NCBI GenBank assembly: GCA_963817015.1
Contig: CAWFMV010000014.1
Span: 62,001 to 126,000, forward strand
Source: VAZQ01 sp963817015
GTDB lineage: Bacteria; Pseudomonadota; Alphaproteobacteria; Rhizobiales; Xanthobacteraceae
Reading direction: 5' to 3'
Length of the DNA: 64,000 nucleotides
The stretch's first letter is position 1. Each line of letters begins with the position of its first letter. A program made the position numbers and the translations under genes. The notes below the pieces were generated by a model. That model worked only from the letters and a program-made list of their open reading frames with translations, made no database searches and was not told the origin of the DNA. This document shows, piece after piece, positions 9,184 to 17,745 of the stretch.

Positions 9184-10167
9184 TCAATCGATCTTCACAT
9201 TGGCGGCTTTGCCGACCGCCTGCCATTTCTCGAACTGCGACGCGATGAAGGCGCCGAACTCGGCCGATGTGCCCGGATTGGTCACTGCACCAAGGCGCGT
9301 GATGGTGCTCTGCATCTCTTCGGTCTTCAGCCCCTCGTTGATCGCCGCATTGAGCCGGTTGACGATCGCTGCGGGCGTGCGCGCGGGCGCCACGATGCCG
9401 TTGAAGGTCAGCACTTCGTAGTCGGGCACGCCCGATTCCGCGATGGTCGGAAGATCAGGCGCGAGCGGCGAGCGCGTGCGGCTGGTCACGCCGAGCGCAC
9501 GCAGCTTGCCCTCGCGAATGAGCGGCAGAAGGATGGTGATACTCTCGAAGGTGAAATGCACCGCATCGCTCAGCACCGCCGTCACCGACTCACCGCCGCT
9601 GCGATAAGACACCCCGACGACGTCGACGCCGGTGCGCGACTTGAACAGCTCGGCGGTGAGATGCGGGAGCCCACCGAGCCCGGTATGAGCATAGTTGAGC
9701 TTGCCCGGATTGGCCTTGGCGTAGTCGATGAACTCCTTCAGCGTGTTGGCCGGGAACGACGGGCGCACCACCAGGATCTGGAAGCTCTCCGACACCTTGG
9801 CGACCGGGGCGAAATCCTTGATCGGGTCATAGCCGGCGCTGGCTGAGACCGCCGGGATCACCGCGAACACGCTGGTGTTGCCGGCCATGAGCGTATAGCC
9901 GTCGGGTGCCGCGCTCGCGACCGCCTTGGCCCCGATCGCGCCGCCCGCGCCCGGGCGGTTTTCGATCACGATCGGCTGGTTGAGCCGCGGCGGCAGGATC
10001 TGCGAGGCAAGCCGCGCCGGCACGTCGGTCGGGCCGCCTGCCGCCGCCGGCACGATGATCTTGATCGGCTTGTCCGGGAAGGTCTGCGCCTGCGCTTCGC
10101 CGTTAAGGCCAAGGAGCAGGATGGCCGCGGCCGCGCCGAGACTCCAACGGTTCATGGCTTGTGTCAT
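9184..10167 (-). CDS. Bug-family TTT solute-binding protein
   Basis: Intact 327-residue periplasmic binding protein of the Bug family. The signal peptide ends ...GLNGEAQAQ (about residue 27), and the mature protein starts FPDKPIKIIVPAAAGGPTDV, the typical first strand and ligand loop. The family segments APDGYTLM, YDPIKDFAPVAKV and LPTIAESGVPDYEV are all present. It faces the regulator gene end-on with one base between the two stop codons. Its closest relative in the window is the broken copy at 6288-7284. It lies just downstream of the Rieske oxygenase, so an aromatic acid is a plausible ligand, but nothing in the sequence fixes that. Confidence 0.9.
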   Translation of the reverse strand: MTQAMNRWSLGAAAAILLLGLNGEAQAQTFPDKPIKIIVPAAAGGPTDVPARLASQILPPRLNQPIVIENRPGAGGAIGAKAVASAAPDGYTLMAGNTSVFAVIPAVSASAGYDPIKDFAPVAKVSESFQILVVRPSFPANTLKEFIDYAKANPGKLNYAHTGLGGLPHLTAELFKSRTGVDVVGVSYRSGGESVTAVLSDAVHFTFESITILLPLIREGKLRALGVTSRTRSPLAPDLPTIAESGVPDYEVLTFNGIVAPARTPAAIVNRLNAAINEGLKTEEMQSTITRLGAVTNPGTSAEFGAFIASQFEKWQAVGKAANVKID

Positions 10168-10179
10168 CGTGCTCTCGTC

Positions 10180-11469
10180 CTACACGCGCGCATGAGAGAG
10201 GCCCGGGCGCACCTTGAGCTCCTCGCGGGCCGCATCCTTGTAACGGCGTCGGCCGGCAGCACGATCGAGGCGGCGCGCACGCGCTGATGCGACGGGCTCG
10301 ACGCCGGGCGGCGTCTCGCCCTTCTCGACCAGCGCCTTGGCGGCACGCATCAGGCGATGGCGCGCCATGATGATGCCGTTGTCGGTCGAGACCAGGTTCT
10401 CCTTGGTGCGATCGACGATCGGACCCATCAGCTCCTGGATGCCGAAGTCCTGCATCGCGAAACCCGGCGATACCGCTGTAGGTGATGCCGGCCTTCTGGG
10501 CCGCGCGGTCGATCAGATAGTCGTTGTCCTTATTGGCATGCGCGCGCCAGACCGCCTTGCTCATAGATCACATGGCGGCCGGCGCCGTTCTTCATGGCCG
10601 CGATCTCCTCGTGGCTGAGCGGGCGCACCGCATGGTAGTCCCAGTTCCAGACCCAGCAGTTCTCGTCGTCGATCGGGATCCAGAAATGCCCTCCGGCCGG
10701 ATGGTCGGCACGCGGCGCGATCATGGTGATGCAGGGCATGATCCATTGCGTGATGCGCCAGTAGTACTTGCCGCCCTCGGCGTTGCGGCGCGCGCCGATC
10801 AGGAGCCCGCCCGGGCTTTCGACCACTTCGAAGTGAGGCCGTGCATCGTCGAGATTGTACTGGTTGCCTTTCGAGCCGCGGTGCAGCGGATCGATCTCGA
10901 GCTCGCCGCGATGCAGCCACGAGGTGTGGCTGGAATCGATGCCGCCTTCGAGCGCCTGCAGCCAGTTGCATTCCTGCAGCCGCTTGGAGATGTAGGTTTG
11001 CTCCGGCGGCACGGTGGCAAATTCGAACTCGGGCAGCGGCGGCTGCTGTTCCGGCGGACCCATATAGGTCCACAGCACGTCGCCGCACTTCACCAGCGGA
11101 TAGGACTTGAGCTTGATCTTCTGGCAGAAGCCCGCTTTCCGGCGGCTCCGACGGCACGTCGATGCACTGGCCGGTCCAGTCGTATTTCCAGCCGTGATAG
11201 GGACAACGCAGGCCGTCTTCCTCGTTGCGGCCGACCCAGAGCGAGGTGCCGCGATGGGCGCAGAATTCATCGATCAGCGAATAGCGCCCCTGCGTGTCGC
11301 GCCAAGCGAGCAGCCGCTCGGACAGGAGCTTCACCCGCACCGGCGGGCATTCCTTCTCAGGCAGCTCGCTCGCCAGCAGCGCCGGCAGCCAGTAGCTGCG
11401 GAACAGCCGGCCCATAGGGGTGCCGGGACCGGTCTGGGTGAGGAGATCGTTCTGTTCTTGTCTCAGCAT
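10180..11469 (-). CDS. Rieske-type aromatic ring-hydroxylating dioxygenase, large subunit (frameshifted)
   Basis: Oxygenase alpha subunit that would add oxygen to an aromatic ring using electrons from a separate reductase. The Rieske [2Fe-2S] ligands are clear: Cys70 and His72 in CAHRGTSL, Cys89 and His92 in CPYHGWKY. The mononuclear iron region has NWLQALEGGIDSSHTSWLHR, the D-x2-H type motif of the phthalate-4,5-dioxygenase group. Insertions near 11130 (G), 10560 (A) and 10460 (T) and two further shifts near 10300 and 10265 break the frame; repaired it is about 427 residues, the size of phthalate dioxygenases. It starts 4 bases after the upstream VOC gene ends, so they form an operon. No ferredoxin reductase is seen nearby. 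Confidence 0.85.
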
Positions 11470-11473
11470 GGCG

Positions 11474-12001
11474 TCACCCTTGCGATTTGGTCTCGGCGAG
11501 ATGCGATTGGGCGCGCCGGCGCTCGCGGCCCTGATAGTCGGGCGCCGTCGTATCGCCAGTGCCCTGGAAGTCGATAAACTCGATCGCGTTGCCGTCGGGA
11601 TCGTGGAAATAGGCGTGGCGGCCTGAGAAGCTGCGGTGGCCTTTATCCTCATAGAGCAGCACCTCGACGCCCTTGGCTTCGGCGTTGGCAAGCGCGGCGT
11701 CGAAATCCTCGCCGTTGAACATGAAGGCGTGGTGGATCAGCGAATCCCGTCCGCGGTTCGGCGGCGTGTGATAGCCGGTGCGCGAGAGCACGAAATATTG
11801 CTCGCCGCAGCGCATGAACACGGTGCTGTCGTTCTGCCGCCAGAAGGTTGCGCCCACGACCTCCTCGTAGAAGCGCCGCGCGCGGTCGAGGTCGGTCACG
11901 CTCAGTGTGAAATGCAGGATACCGCTGGGCTTGACCGGCCGCGGGGCGGCATAGCGCACGCTGGTGGCGCCCTTGAGCGCCGGGCTCTTGAATTCGCTCA
12001 T
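11474..12001 (-). CDS. VOC-family dioxygenase/glyoxalase protein
   Basis: Intact 175-residue single VOC-domain protein. Conserved elements include ILHFTLSVTDLDRARRFYEE at the N-terminus, a HHAFMF metal-type strand in the middle and AYFHDPDGNAIEFID near the C-terminus, the usual second metal-ligand strand with Glu. The last 25 residues are a charged tail. It is the first gene of a two-gene unit with the Rieske oxygenase, which begins 4 bases after its stop. A role in processing the hydroxylated ring product is plausible. Alternatives within the fold, such as a lyase or epimerase, cannot be ruled out. Confidence 0.8.
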   Translation of the reverse strand: MSEFKSPALKGATSVRYAAPRPVKPSGILHFTLSVTDLDRARRFYEEVVGATFWRQNDSTVFMRCGEQYFVLSRTGYHTPPNRGRDSLIHHAFMFNGEDFDAALANAEAKGVEVLLYEDKGHRSFSGRHAYFHDPDGNAIEFIDFQGTGDTTAPDYQGRERRRAQSHLAETKSQG

Positions 12002-12233
12002 TCGACCGTCTCCGCAGCCTCGTCAAAGGCTGCCAAGCCCATGATATTCCCGCCCCATCGTTCCAGCAACGACGGGGGCGGAGCGGTCTCGTAGCAAGGT
12101 CTGCGGGTGGAGGTTGTGCCGGTCGCGCTCATCGCGCGCGGTTTTAGGCACCGAGGCGTCCGGAGCGGCGTTAACCGAGTGCTTTTTCTAATCCGGCTTC
12201 GGCCGGCGATGCAGGGGCTCGCTCAGGTGGCGG

Positions 12234-12821
12234 CTACTCGCCCAGCAGCTTGTCCAGTCTCAGCCTGGTGATCGCATAGACATTCTGCAGGTCGTTGGCG
12301 AACTCTGTCGGAGTGTCGTTCTTCAGCCGGCGCTCGAACTCGAAGAAGATGCCTTCCTTGGTGTGCATCCGCACCGCGATGATGAAGGGAAAGCCGAATT
12401 TCTCTTTGTAGGCGGCGTTGAGGTCGGTGATCTTCTTGAATTCCTCCTTGCTCAGCGCATTGAGGCCTGCGCTGGCCTGCTCGCTCACCGACGACGTGGT
12501 CATGGTGCCGGCCTGCGCTTCCTTGCCGGCGAGGTCGGGATGCGCCTGCAGCAGCGCGATCTGTTTTGGGGCGGGCGCATATCGGGCGACGATCACCATC
12601 GCGGCATGCATCTCGTCGACGCTGGTGAACGGCCGCTTGTCCCAGGCTTTCTCGGCGACCCAGGGCGAGTTCTCGAAGATGCCGCCGAATTTCTGTACGA
12701 AGGCTTCGCGTTCCATCTTGCTGATGGCCGCCATGTCGGGCTCGGCGACGGCGGGGCCCGTGGCACAAATCATTCCGCCAGCGACGAGTGCGAACGCCAC
12801 GGTCTTGAAGCGAATTGGCAT
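12234..12821 (-). CDS. OHCU decarboxylase with signal peptide
   Basis: 2-oxo-4-hydroxy-4-carboxy-5-ureidoimidazoline decarboxylase, the last step of urate to (S)-allantoin. The family's active-site residues are all visible: His94 in HPDLAGK, Glu114 in SVSEQ and Arg151 in PFIIAVR, with the FGFPF segment. Unusually the protein begins with a clear export signal (about residues 1-27, ending AVA), so it should act in the periplasm. I chose the start at 12821 because a GGGAGG site stands 7 bases upstream; an in-frame ATG at 12845 would overlap that site. 195 residues. It is the last gene of the operon behind the HIU hydrolase (36-base gap). Confidence 0.85.
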   Translation of the reverse strand: MPIRFKTVAFALVAGGMICATGPAVAEPDMAAISKMEREAFVQKFGGIFENSPWVAEKAWDKRPFTSVDEMHAAMVIVARYAPAPKQIALLQAHPDLAGKEAQAGTMTTSSVSEQASAGLNALSKEEFKKITDLNAAYKEKFGFPFIIAVRMHTKEGIFFEFERRLKNDTPTEFANDLQNVYAITRLRLDKLLGE

Positions 12822-12857
12822 GGTCAACCTCCCGGTCTCACTCACAAAGTTCGATGC

Positions 12858-13301
12858 CTAGCTGCCGCGATAGGTCGTGAAGCTCCAGGGCGATGCCAGC
12901 ACGGGAACGTGATAGTGCAAGGTGTCATCGGAAATACCGAACTGGATGACGGCCTTCTCGAGGAACGGCGGCTTGGGAAGCGCGGTCCCGCGCTTGGTGA
13001 AATACTCCGCGATATAGAAAACGATCTGATACTGCCCAACCTTCATGGTCTGGGCGGTCAACAGCGGCTCGTCGGTGCGGCCGTCGGCGTTCGTCACGGC
13101 GGTGTGGATCAAGCGATAGGCGTCGCCGTCGAGCACGGAGAACTCGATCTTGACGCCGGCGGCCGGAATGCCGCTTGCGGTGTCGAGCATGTGGGTCGTC
13201 AATCCGGGCGAACCGGCGGCGTTCGCCGGCCGCATCAGCGCCGCGAACGCGAGCAGCGAGGGCGCTGCACCAAGCAGGCGTCTGCGATCGATCTTCGACA
13301 T
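12858..13301 (-). CDS. 5-hydroxyisourate hydrolase with export signal
   Basis: Transthyretin-like 5-hydroxyisourate hydrolase, 147 residues, converting HIU to OHCU in urate breakdown. The enzyme-defining C-terminal tetrapeptide YRGS is present (vertebrate transthyretin lacks it), as is the N-terminal LTTHMLDTASG with the active-site His37. The leader MSKIDRRRLLGAAPSLLAFA has a double arginine followed by a hydrophobic stretch and ANA cleavage site, resembling a Tat signal, so the enzyme should be periplasmic. It lies between the NCS1 permease (20 bases upstream) and the OHCU decarboxylase and is surely cotranscribed with them. The frame is intact. Confidence 0.9.
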   Translation of the reverse strand: MSKIDRRRLLGAAPSLLAFAALMRPANAAGSPGLTTHMLDTASGIPAAGVKIEFSVLDGDAYRLIHTAVTNADGRTDEPLLTAQTMKVGQYQIVFYIAEYFTKRGTALPKPPFLEKAVIQFGISDDTLHYHVPVLASPWSFTTYRGS

Positions 13302-13321
13302 GTTCGGTCCTTTCCTTGTGG

Positions 13322-14809
13322 TCAGCTAGAGCTGGCGAGCGTGATCTCGGCGGCTCGCAGCGAGCGGCCGGAGAGCGCGCGATAGAGCAGCGCAGCTGCA
13401 CCTGCGCCGATCAGCCAGCCCCAGTCGCCGACGTTGAGGATGAGATCGTAGGCGCCGGCCAGGGCGAGCCCGATGGACAACAATGCCGACAGCGCGAGCG
13501 CAACAACGGCGTTGCGATTCCAGCCGCCGTCATAGAAGTACGAGCCTGCCGGCGAGAGGGTGTAGAGGTCGTTGACCGCGATGCGCTGCCGCTTCACCAG
13601 GTAATAGTCCGCGATGATGATCCCGAACAGCGGACCCATGGCGGAGCCGAAGATGCTGACAAACAGCGTGATCGCCTGCGGGCTCGCAACAAACAGCCAC
13701 GGGCAGACCAGCACAGAGAGAATGGAGGTGATCAGCCCGCCCAGCCGGAAGTTCACCTTCTCGGGATAGAGGTTGGCGATGTCATAGGCTGGCGAGACAA
13801 AATTGGCGACGATGTTGATGCCCATCGTGGCAACGATGAAGGTCACCGAGCCGACGATGACGACGACCGGATTGCCGATCTTTTCGACAATCAGGACCGG
13901 GTCCATGATCGCCTCGCCGAACACCTGCAGCGTCCCGGCGGTGACGATGACGGTGATGATCGAGAACACGAGGAAATTGATCGGCAGGCCGAGGAGGTTC
14001 CCGGTCTTCATCGCCTGCTCGCTCTCGGCGAAGCGCGCAAAGTCACCAAAATTGAGCAGCAGGGCGCCGAAATAGGCGATGATCAGCATCGCCGCATTGG
14101 CCATCAGGCCAACCGTCGCGACGTTGCTCTCCGGGGCTTTGCTGAGCTGCAGGTTGAGGCTGGAAAAGCCGGTCTGCGCCAGCATCCAGATCGCCAATGC
14201 GAACATCACGACATAGACCACGGGTCCGCAGAAATCGATGAACTTGCGGATCGTCTCCATGCCGCTGAGGAAGATCACCAGCTGAAAGAACCACATGAAC
14301 AGGAAGCTGAACCACGCCAGCGAGGACAGCCCCAAAATGGAATTGTGCGTCCAGTCGGCGGCCGACGGCAGCAAGGTCACCGCAAGGACCTGCACGGCCT
14401 TGGAGGCGAAATAGGTCTGAACGCCATACCAGACGATACCGACGATGCCGCGCACGACCGCTGCAAGGTTGGCGCCCATGACGCCGAAGCTGATACGTGC
14501 AACGACCGGATAGGGAATGCCGTATTGCTGCGACGGCCGGCCGATCAGGTTCATCAGGACGTAGACTGCCAGGATTCCGACCGTCATCGAGAACAGCACC
14601 TGCCATCCGTTCAGTCCAAGGAAGAACAGGCTGGCCGCAAACGTGTATCCGCCGACGGAGTGCACATCGGACATCCACATCGCGAATATGCTGAAGGCAC
14701 CCCAGCTTCGTCCTTCTGGAGCGGTCGGTGCGAGGTCGCGGTTGTAGAGCTTGGGATGCGCGCCAGTGATGACCAAGACTGGGGGCTCGCCGCTTGAATG
14801 GCCCGACAT
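13322..14809 (-). CDS. NCS1-family nucleobase/ureide:cation symporter
   Basis: Intact membrane protein of 495 residues with about 12 hydrophobic segments. It matches the NCS1 family (Mhp1/HyuP, PucI, FurE), which import uracil, allantoin, hydantoins or purines with a cation. Typical are the N-terminal LYNRDLAPT, the WGAFSIFAMWMSDVHSVGGY segment of TM1 and NLIGRPSQQYGIPYPV. The ATG at 14809 is preferred because a GGAGAG site precedes it; an in-frame GTG lies 6 bases upstream at 14815. As first gene of the operon with HIU hydrolase and OHCU decarboxylase, it most likely carries allantoin or a related ureide produced in the periplasm. That assignment is inference from context. Confidence 0.85.
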   Translation of the reverse strand: MSGHSSGEPPVLVITGAHPKLYNRDLAPTAPEGRSWGAFSIFAMWMSDVHSVGGYTFAASLFFLGLNGWQVLFSMTVGILAVYVLMNLIGRPSQQYGIPYPVVARISFGVMGANLAAVVRGIVGIVWYGVQTYFASKAVQVLAVTLLPSAADWTHNSILGLSSLAWFSFLFMWFFQLVIFLSGMETIRKFIDFCGPVVYVVMFALAIWMLAQTGFSSLNLQLSKAPESNVATVGLMANAAMLIIAYFGALLLNFGDFARFAESEQAMKTGNLLGLPINFLVFSIITVIVTAGTLQVFGEAIMDPVLIVEKIGNPVVVIVGSVTFIVATMGINIVANFVSPAYDIANLYPEKVNFRLGGLITSILSVLVCPWLFVASPQAITLFVSIFGSAMGPLFGIIIADYYLVKRQRIAVNDLYTLSPAGSYFYDGGWNRNAVVALALSALLSIGLALAGAYDLILNVGDWGWLIGAGAAALLYRALSGRSLRAAEITLASSS

Positions 14810-15169
14810 ACGCACTCTCCGAGTACAGCTACTGTTCGGCCGATCGATAATTCACAGGCAAGAAGCGTACCAAGCGCTGCTGCTGAAGCAGCGTTGGCGA
14901 CGATCCACCGGATCGAGCGTGCGTGTTGTTGAAGTTCCCAGTCGAAGGTGTCTCGCTATTGCGAGCGACGACACCGCGCAGTGGATTTGCGCCGTAGCCT
15001 TGGGTGCTCATGTTGCAAACAGGAGAACCGCGCTTGCGCCCGCTGAGGCTCGCTGCCGCGCTGCTTGCGTTTGGGCGTATCCGATCGGTCCTGCCGCCTC
15101 ATTTACGAGCGCGTGGCGCATGGTATTGTCGCCCCTATCCCGACAAATAAAGAGGGGCGTGGAACAGCA
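14810..15169. promoter_or_regulatory. divergent intergenic region between ureide operon and dienelactone hydrolase
   Basis: About 360 bases without a convincing gene. It must carry the promoters of the NCS1 operon (leftward) and of the hydrolase gene (rightward). The only clear structure is a 7-base inverted repeat, cgctgct and agcagcg at 14875-14893 with a 5-base loop, not followed by a T run, so it suits an operator better than a terminator. I cannot assign -35/-10 elements with confidence. Confidence 0.4.
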
Positions 15170-15916
15170 ATGTCGTACGAAGGTCTGCAGGCGGAGGTCG
15201 TGTCTTTCAAGGCCCACAATGGAGACAGCGGTGAGGCCTATTACGCGCGGCCGACGCGCGCCGGCAAGGTGCCCGGCATCGTGGTGATCATGCATCTGCC
15301 CGGCTGGGACGAGTGGATCATCGAGGTGGCGCGCAAGTTCGCCCACCATGGCTATGCGGCGATCGCGCCACATCTCTATTTCCGCGACGGTCCCGGCAGC
15401 CCCGACGACATCGGGGCGCGGGTGCGCGGCGCGGGCGGCGTCCCGGACGCGCAGGTGATGGGCGACGTGGCGGGCTCGATCGCCTATCTGCGGGCACAGC
15501 CCAATGCCAGCGGCAAGGTTGGCGTGATCGGGTTTTGCTCAGGCGGGCGGCACGCCTATCTCTCGGCCTGCAGCCTTCCAGGCATCGACGCATTGGTGGA
15601 CTGTTGGGGCGGCAATGTCGTGGTCAACGATCCAAAGCTTCTCGATGCCAAGCGGCCGGTCGCGCCCATCGATCTCACCGAGAAGATGACCTGTCCGATG
15701 ATCGGCATCTTCGGCAATGACGACCAGAACCCGAACCGCGAGCACGTCAACAAGACCGAGGAGGTGCTCAAGAAGCTCGGCAAGAGCTATGAGTTCCACC
15801 GCTACGACGGTTGCGGGCACGCGTTCTTCAATACCATGCGGGTGTCGCACCGGCCCGAGCAGGCGCTCGACGGCTGGAACAAGGTCTTTGCATTTTTGAA
15901 GAAGAATTTGGGCTAG
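15170..15916 (+). CDS. dienelactone hydrolase family protein
   Basis: Intact 248-residue alpha/beta hydrolase of the dienelactone hydrolase family, cytoplasmic. The Cys-His-Asp triad of this family is visible: Cys123 in GFCSGG, the acid in FGNDDQNP (about residue 184) and His in CGHAF (about residue 218). Dienelactone hydrolases open lactones from chlorocatechol-type cleavage, but many homologues act on other esters. The start at 15170 gives MSYEGLQ; longer frames upstream are not conserved and run through the intergenic region. It stands alone, divergent from the ureide operon. Confidence 0.85.
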   Translation: MSYEGLQAEVVSFKAHNGDSGEAYYARPTRAGKVPGIVVIMHLPGWDEWIIEVARKFAHHGYAAIAPHLYFRDGPGSPDDIGARVRGAGGVPDAQVMGDVAGSIAYLRAQPNASGKVGVIGFCSGGRHAYLSACSLPGIDALVDCWGGNVVVNDPKLLDAKRPVAPIDLTEKMTCPMIGIFGNDDQNPNREHVNKTEEVLKKLGKSYEFHRYDGCGHAFFNTMRVSHRPEQALDGWNKVFAFLKKNLG

Positions 15917-15927
15917 TGCCTATCCGC

Positions 15928-16021
15928 CGTCATGGCCGGGCTTGTCCCGGCCATCCACGTCTTGCTCTCTGAAACACGAAAGAGAAAGACGTGGATGCCC
16001 GGCACAAGGCCGGGCATGACG
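15928..16021. repeat. REP-like extragenic palindrome (family B)
   Basis: Inverted arms: 'cgtcatggccgggcttgtcc' at the left and its near complement 'aggccgggcatgacg' at the right, with the inner pair 'atccacgtctt' / 'agacgtggat'. It lies between the dienelactone hydrolase and AbgB-like genes. A second, longer copy is at 60334-60465. Confidence 0.65.
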
Positions 16022-16059
16022 AAAGGAGAGCGAGGTTTCACAAAGAACGGCAGTTTCTC

Positions 16060-17522
16060 ATGACAGCCCCCGGCAATCTCACTCCCGAACAACAATTCCT
16101 GTTCGACACCATCGATCGCAATGCGCGCGCGATTGCGCTTCTCGGCGACAACATCTTCTATTTCGGCGAGCTCGGCATGCAGGAGTTCGAGACCGCCAAG
16201 CTGATGACCGGCCTATTGGAGAAGGCAGGCTTCAAAGTCGAGCGTGGCATCGCGGGCTTTCCGACTGGCTTCTGCGCAAGCTATGGCTCGGGTCATCCCG
16301 TGGTGGCGATCCATACCGAGTACGACAGCTGCCCCGACAATTCGCAAGCCGTCGGAGTGCCCGAGCAGCGCTTCATCGTGGAAGGCGCGCCCGGACACTG
16401 CGAAGGCCACAACGTCAATGCTGCCGTGCTGGTCGCAACCGCGATCGCCACCAAGCAGGCGATGGAGCGCTTCGGCCTCAAGGGCACGCTCAAGGTGTTC
16501 GGCGGGCCTGCGGAAGAGCAGCTCGTCAGCCGGCCCTATTTCGTGCGCGACGGCTGGTTCGACGACGTCGATGTGGCGTTCCACAATCACATCGGCGCCG
16601 AGTTCTCGTCGAGCTACGGGCTCCTGCAATCGGCGCTGATCTCGGCCGAGTTCACCTTCCATGGCGAGACCGCGCATGCCGGCACCTCGCCCTGGAACGG
16701 CCGCGACGCGCTCGATGGCGTCATGCTGATGGACGCCGGCATGGCGCAGTATCGCGAGCACATGCAGCCCTCGATGCGGGCGCATCGCGTCGTCACCAAC
16801 GGCGGCGACCAGCCCAACGTGATCCCGCGCACGGCAGCGATCTGGTGGTTCTTTCGCGATCTCAGCGCAGAGGGCGCAACTAGGCTGTTCGAGCAGGCCA
16901 AAAAGATCGCGCAGGGCGCGGCCCTGATGAGCAATACGACTTACGACGTCGACGTGCTCAGCGCGGTCTGGCCGTTGCGCTGCAATCGCACGCTTGCCGA
17001 GCTGGTGCAGCGGCAGATCGAGGCCGTCGGCATGCCGGTCTGGAGCGAGGAGGAGGAGACGCTCGCGCGCACCTTGCAGGCAGAACGCCAAGGTCAAGGT
17101 CGAAGGGCTCAGGCGCGAGATCAAGGCGCATGAAGGGAGAGGCCGCGCAGCGCACCTCGGCGAACGACGCCGGCGACATCTCCTGGAAGGTGCCGATGGC
17201 GAAGTTCTATTTTCCCTCCAACGTTCCCAACATCAATTCGCATCACTGGGGCGCGGGTGTGGTGCTGGCGCATTCGATCGCCCACAAGGGCGCGGTCGCG
17301 GGCGCCAAGGCGTTCGCGGCGGCTGTCACGGACTGCTTTGCCAAGCCGGAGCTGGTCGCGGAGGCCAAGCGCACCTTCAAGGAGGAGCTTGGCGGCGTCG
17401 AATACAAGCCGATGCTGCCGGCCGACCAGAAGCCGCCGGTCGAGCTCAACCGCGCCATCATGGAGAAATTCCGGCCCGCGATGGCGAAGCATTATCTCAA
17501 GGAGCTGCCGGAGTTTATCTAG
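16060..17522 (+). CDS. M20-family amidohydrolase, AbgB-like (two frameshifts)
   Basis: Metal-dependent amidase of the aminobenzoyl-glutamate utilisation B (M20) group. Metal-site segments can be seen: AIHTEYDSCP, EGHNVNAA, GPAEEQL and the late SHHWGA. The dimerisation lid domain lies around HGETAHAGTSPWNGRDALDG. Two insertions, near 17080 and 17135, break the last third; removing both gives 486 residues, close to AbgB. It would hydrolyse an amide or carbamoyl bond of an aromatic or ureido substrate in the cytoplasm. No AbgA partner or AbgT transporter is next to it. The downstream gene is the ornithine-cyclodeaminase-like one, 220 bases away. Confidence 0.8.
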
Positions 17523-17559
17523 TTGATTGCCCTTGGTGGTGCCACGAACTCGGCGCGCT

Positions 17560-17698
17560 CCCTCCCCCCGCGAGCCCTTGCGAGCGGTGGGGAGGGTCGG
17601 GGTGGGGGGCTTCGTAGTTTGCAGCTGATGGCAGCGCCCGATCGCCTCATAGACCCCCCACCCCTCACCCCTCCCCGCCGCTTCGCGGGGGGAGGGGA
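17560..17698. repeat. long G/C-block inverted repeat
   Basis: The arms 'ctccccccgcgagc...gagggtcggggtgggggg' and 'ccccccacccctcaccc...cttcgcggggggagggg' are complementary over most of their length and would form a long hairpin. It lies between two rightward genes. A related single arm occurs at 23664-23687. Confidence 0.65.
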
Positions 17699-17745
17699 AG
17701 CGGAGAGGCCGTGCATGTATCGTGATAGAGTTCGCTGAAAGGAAT

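Noticed and set aside
13175..14797. A 540-codon open frame on the plus strand opposite the NCS1 permease
   Set aside because: It is a shadow of the permease in GC-rich DNA: charged, His/Asp-rich, with no domain, while the minus strand encodes a clear 12-TM protein.
14875..14893. Inverted repeat as a terminator
   Set aside because: No T run follows and it lies in a divergent promoter region, so it is better listed as a possible operator.
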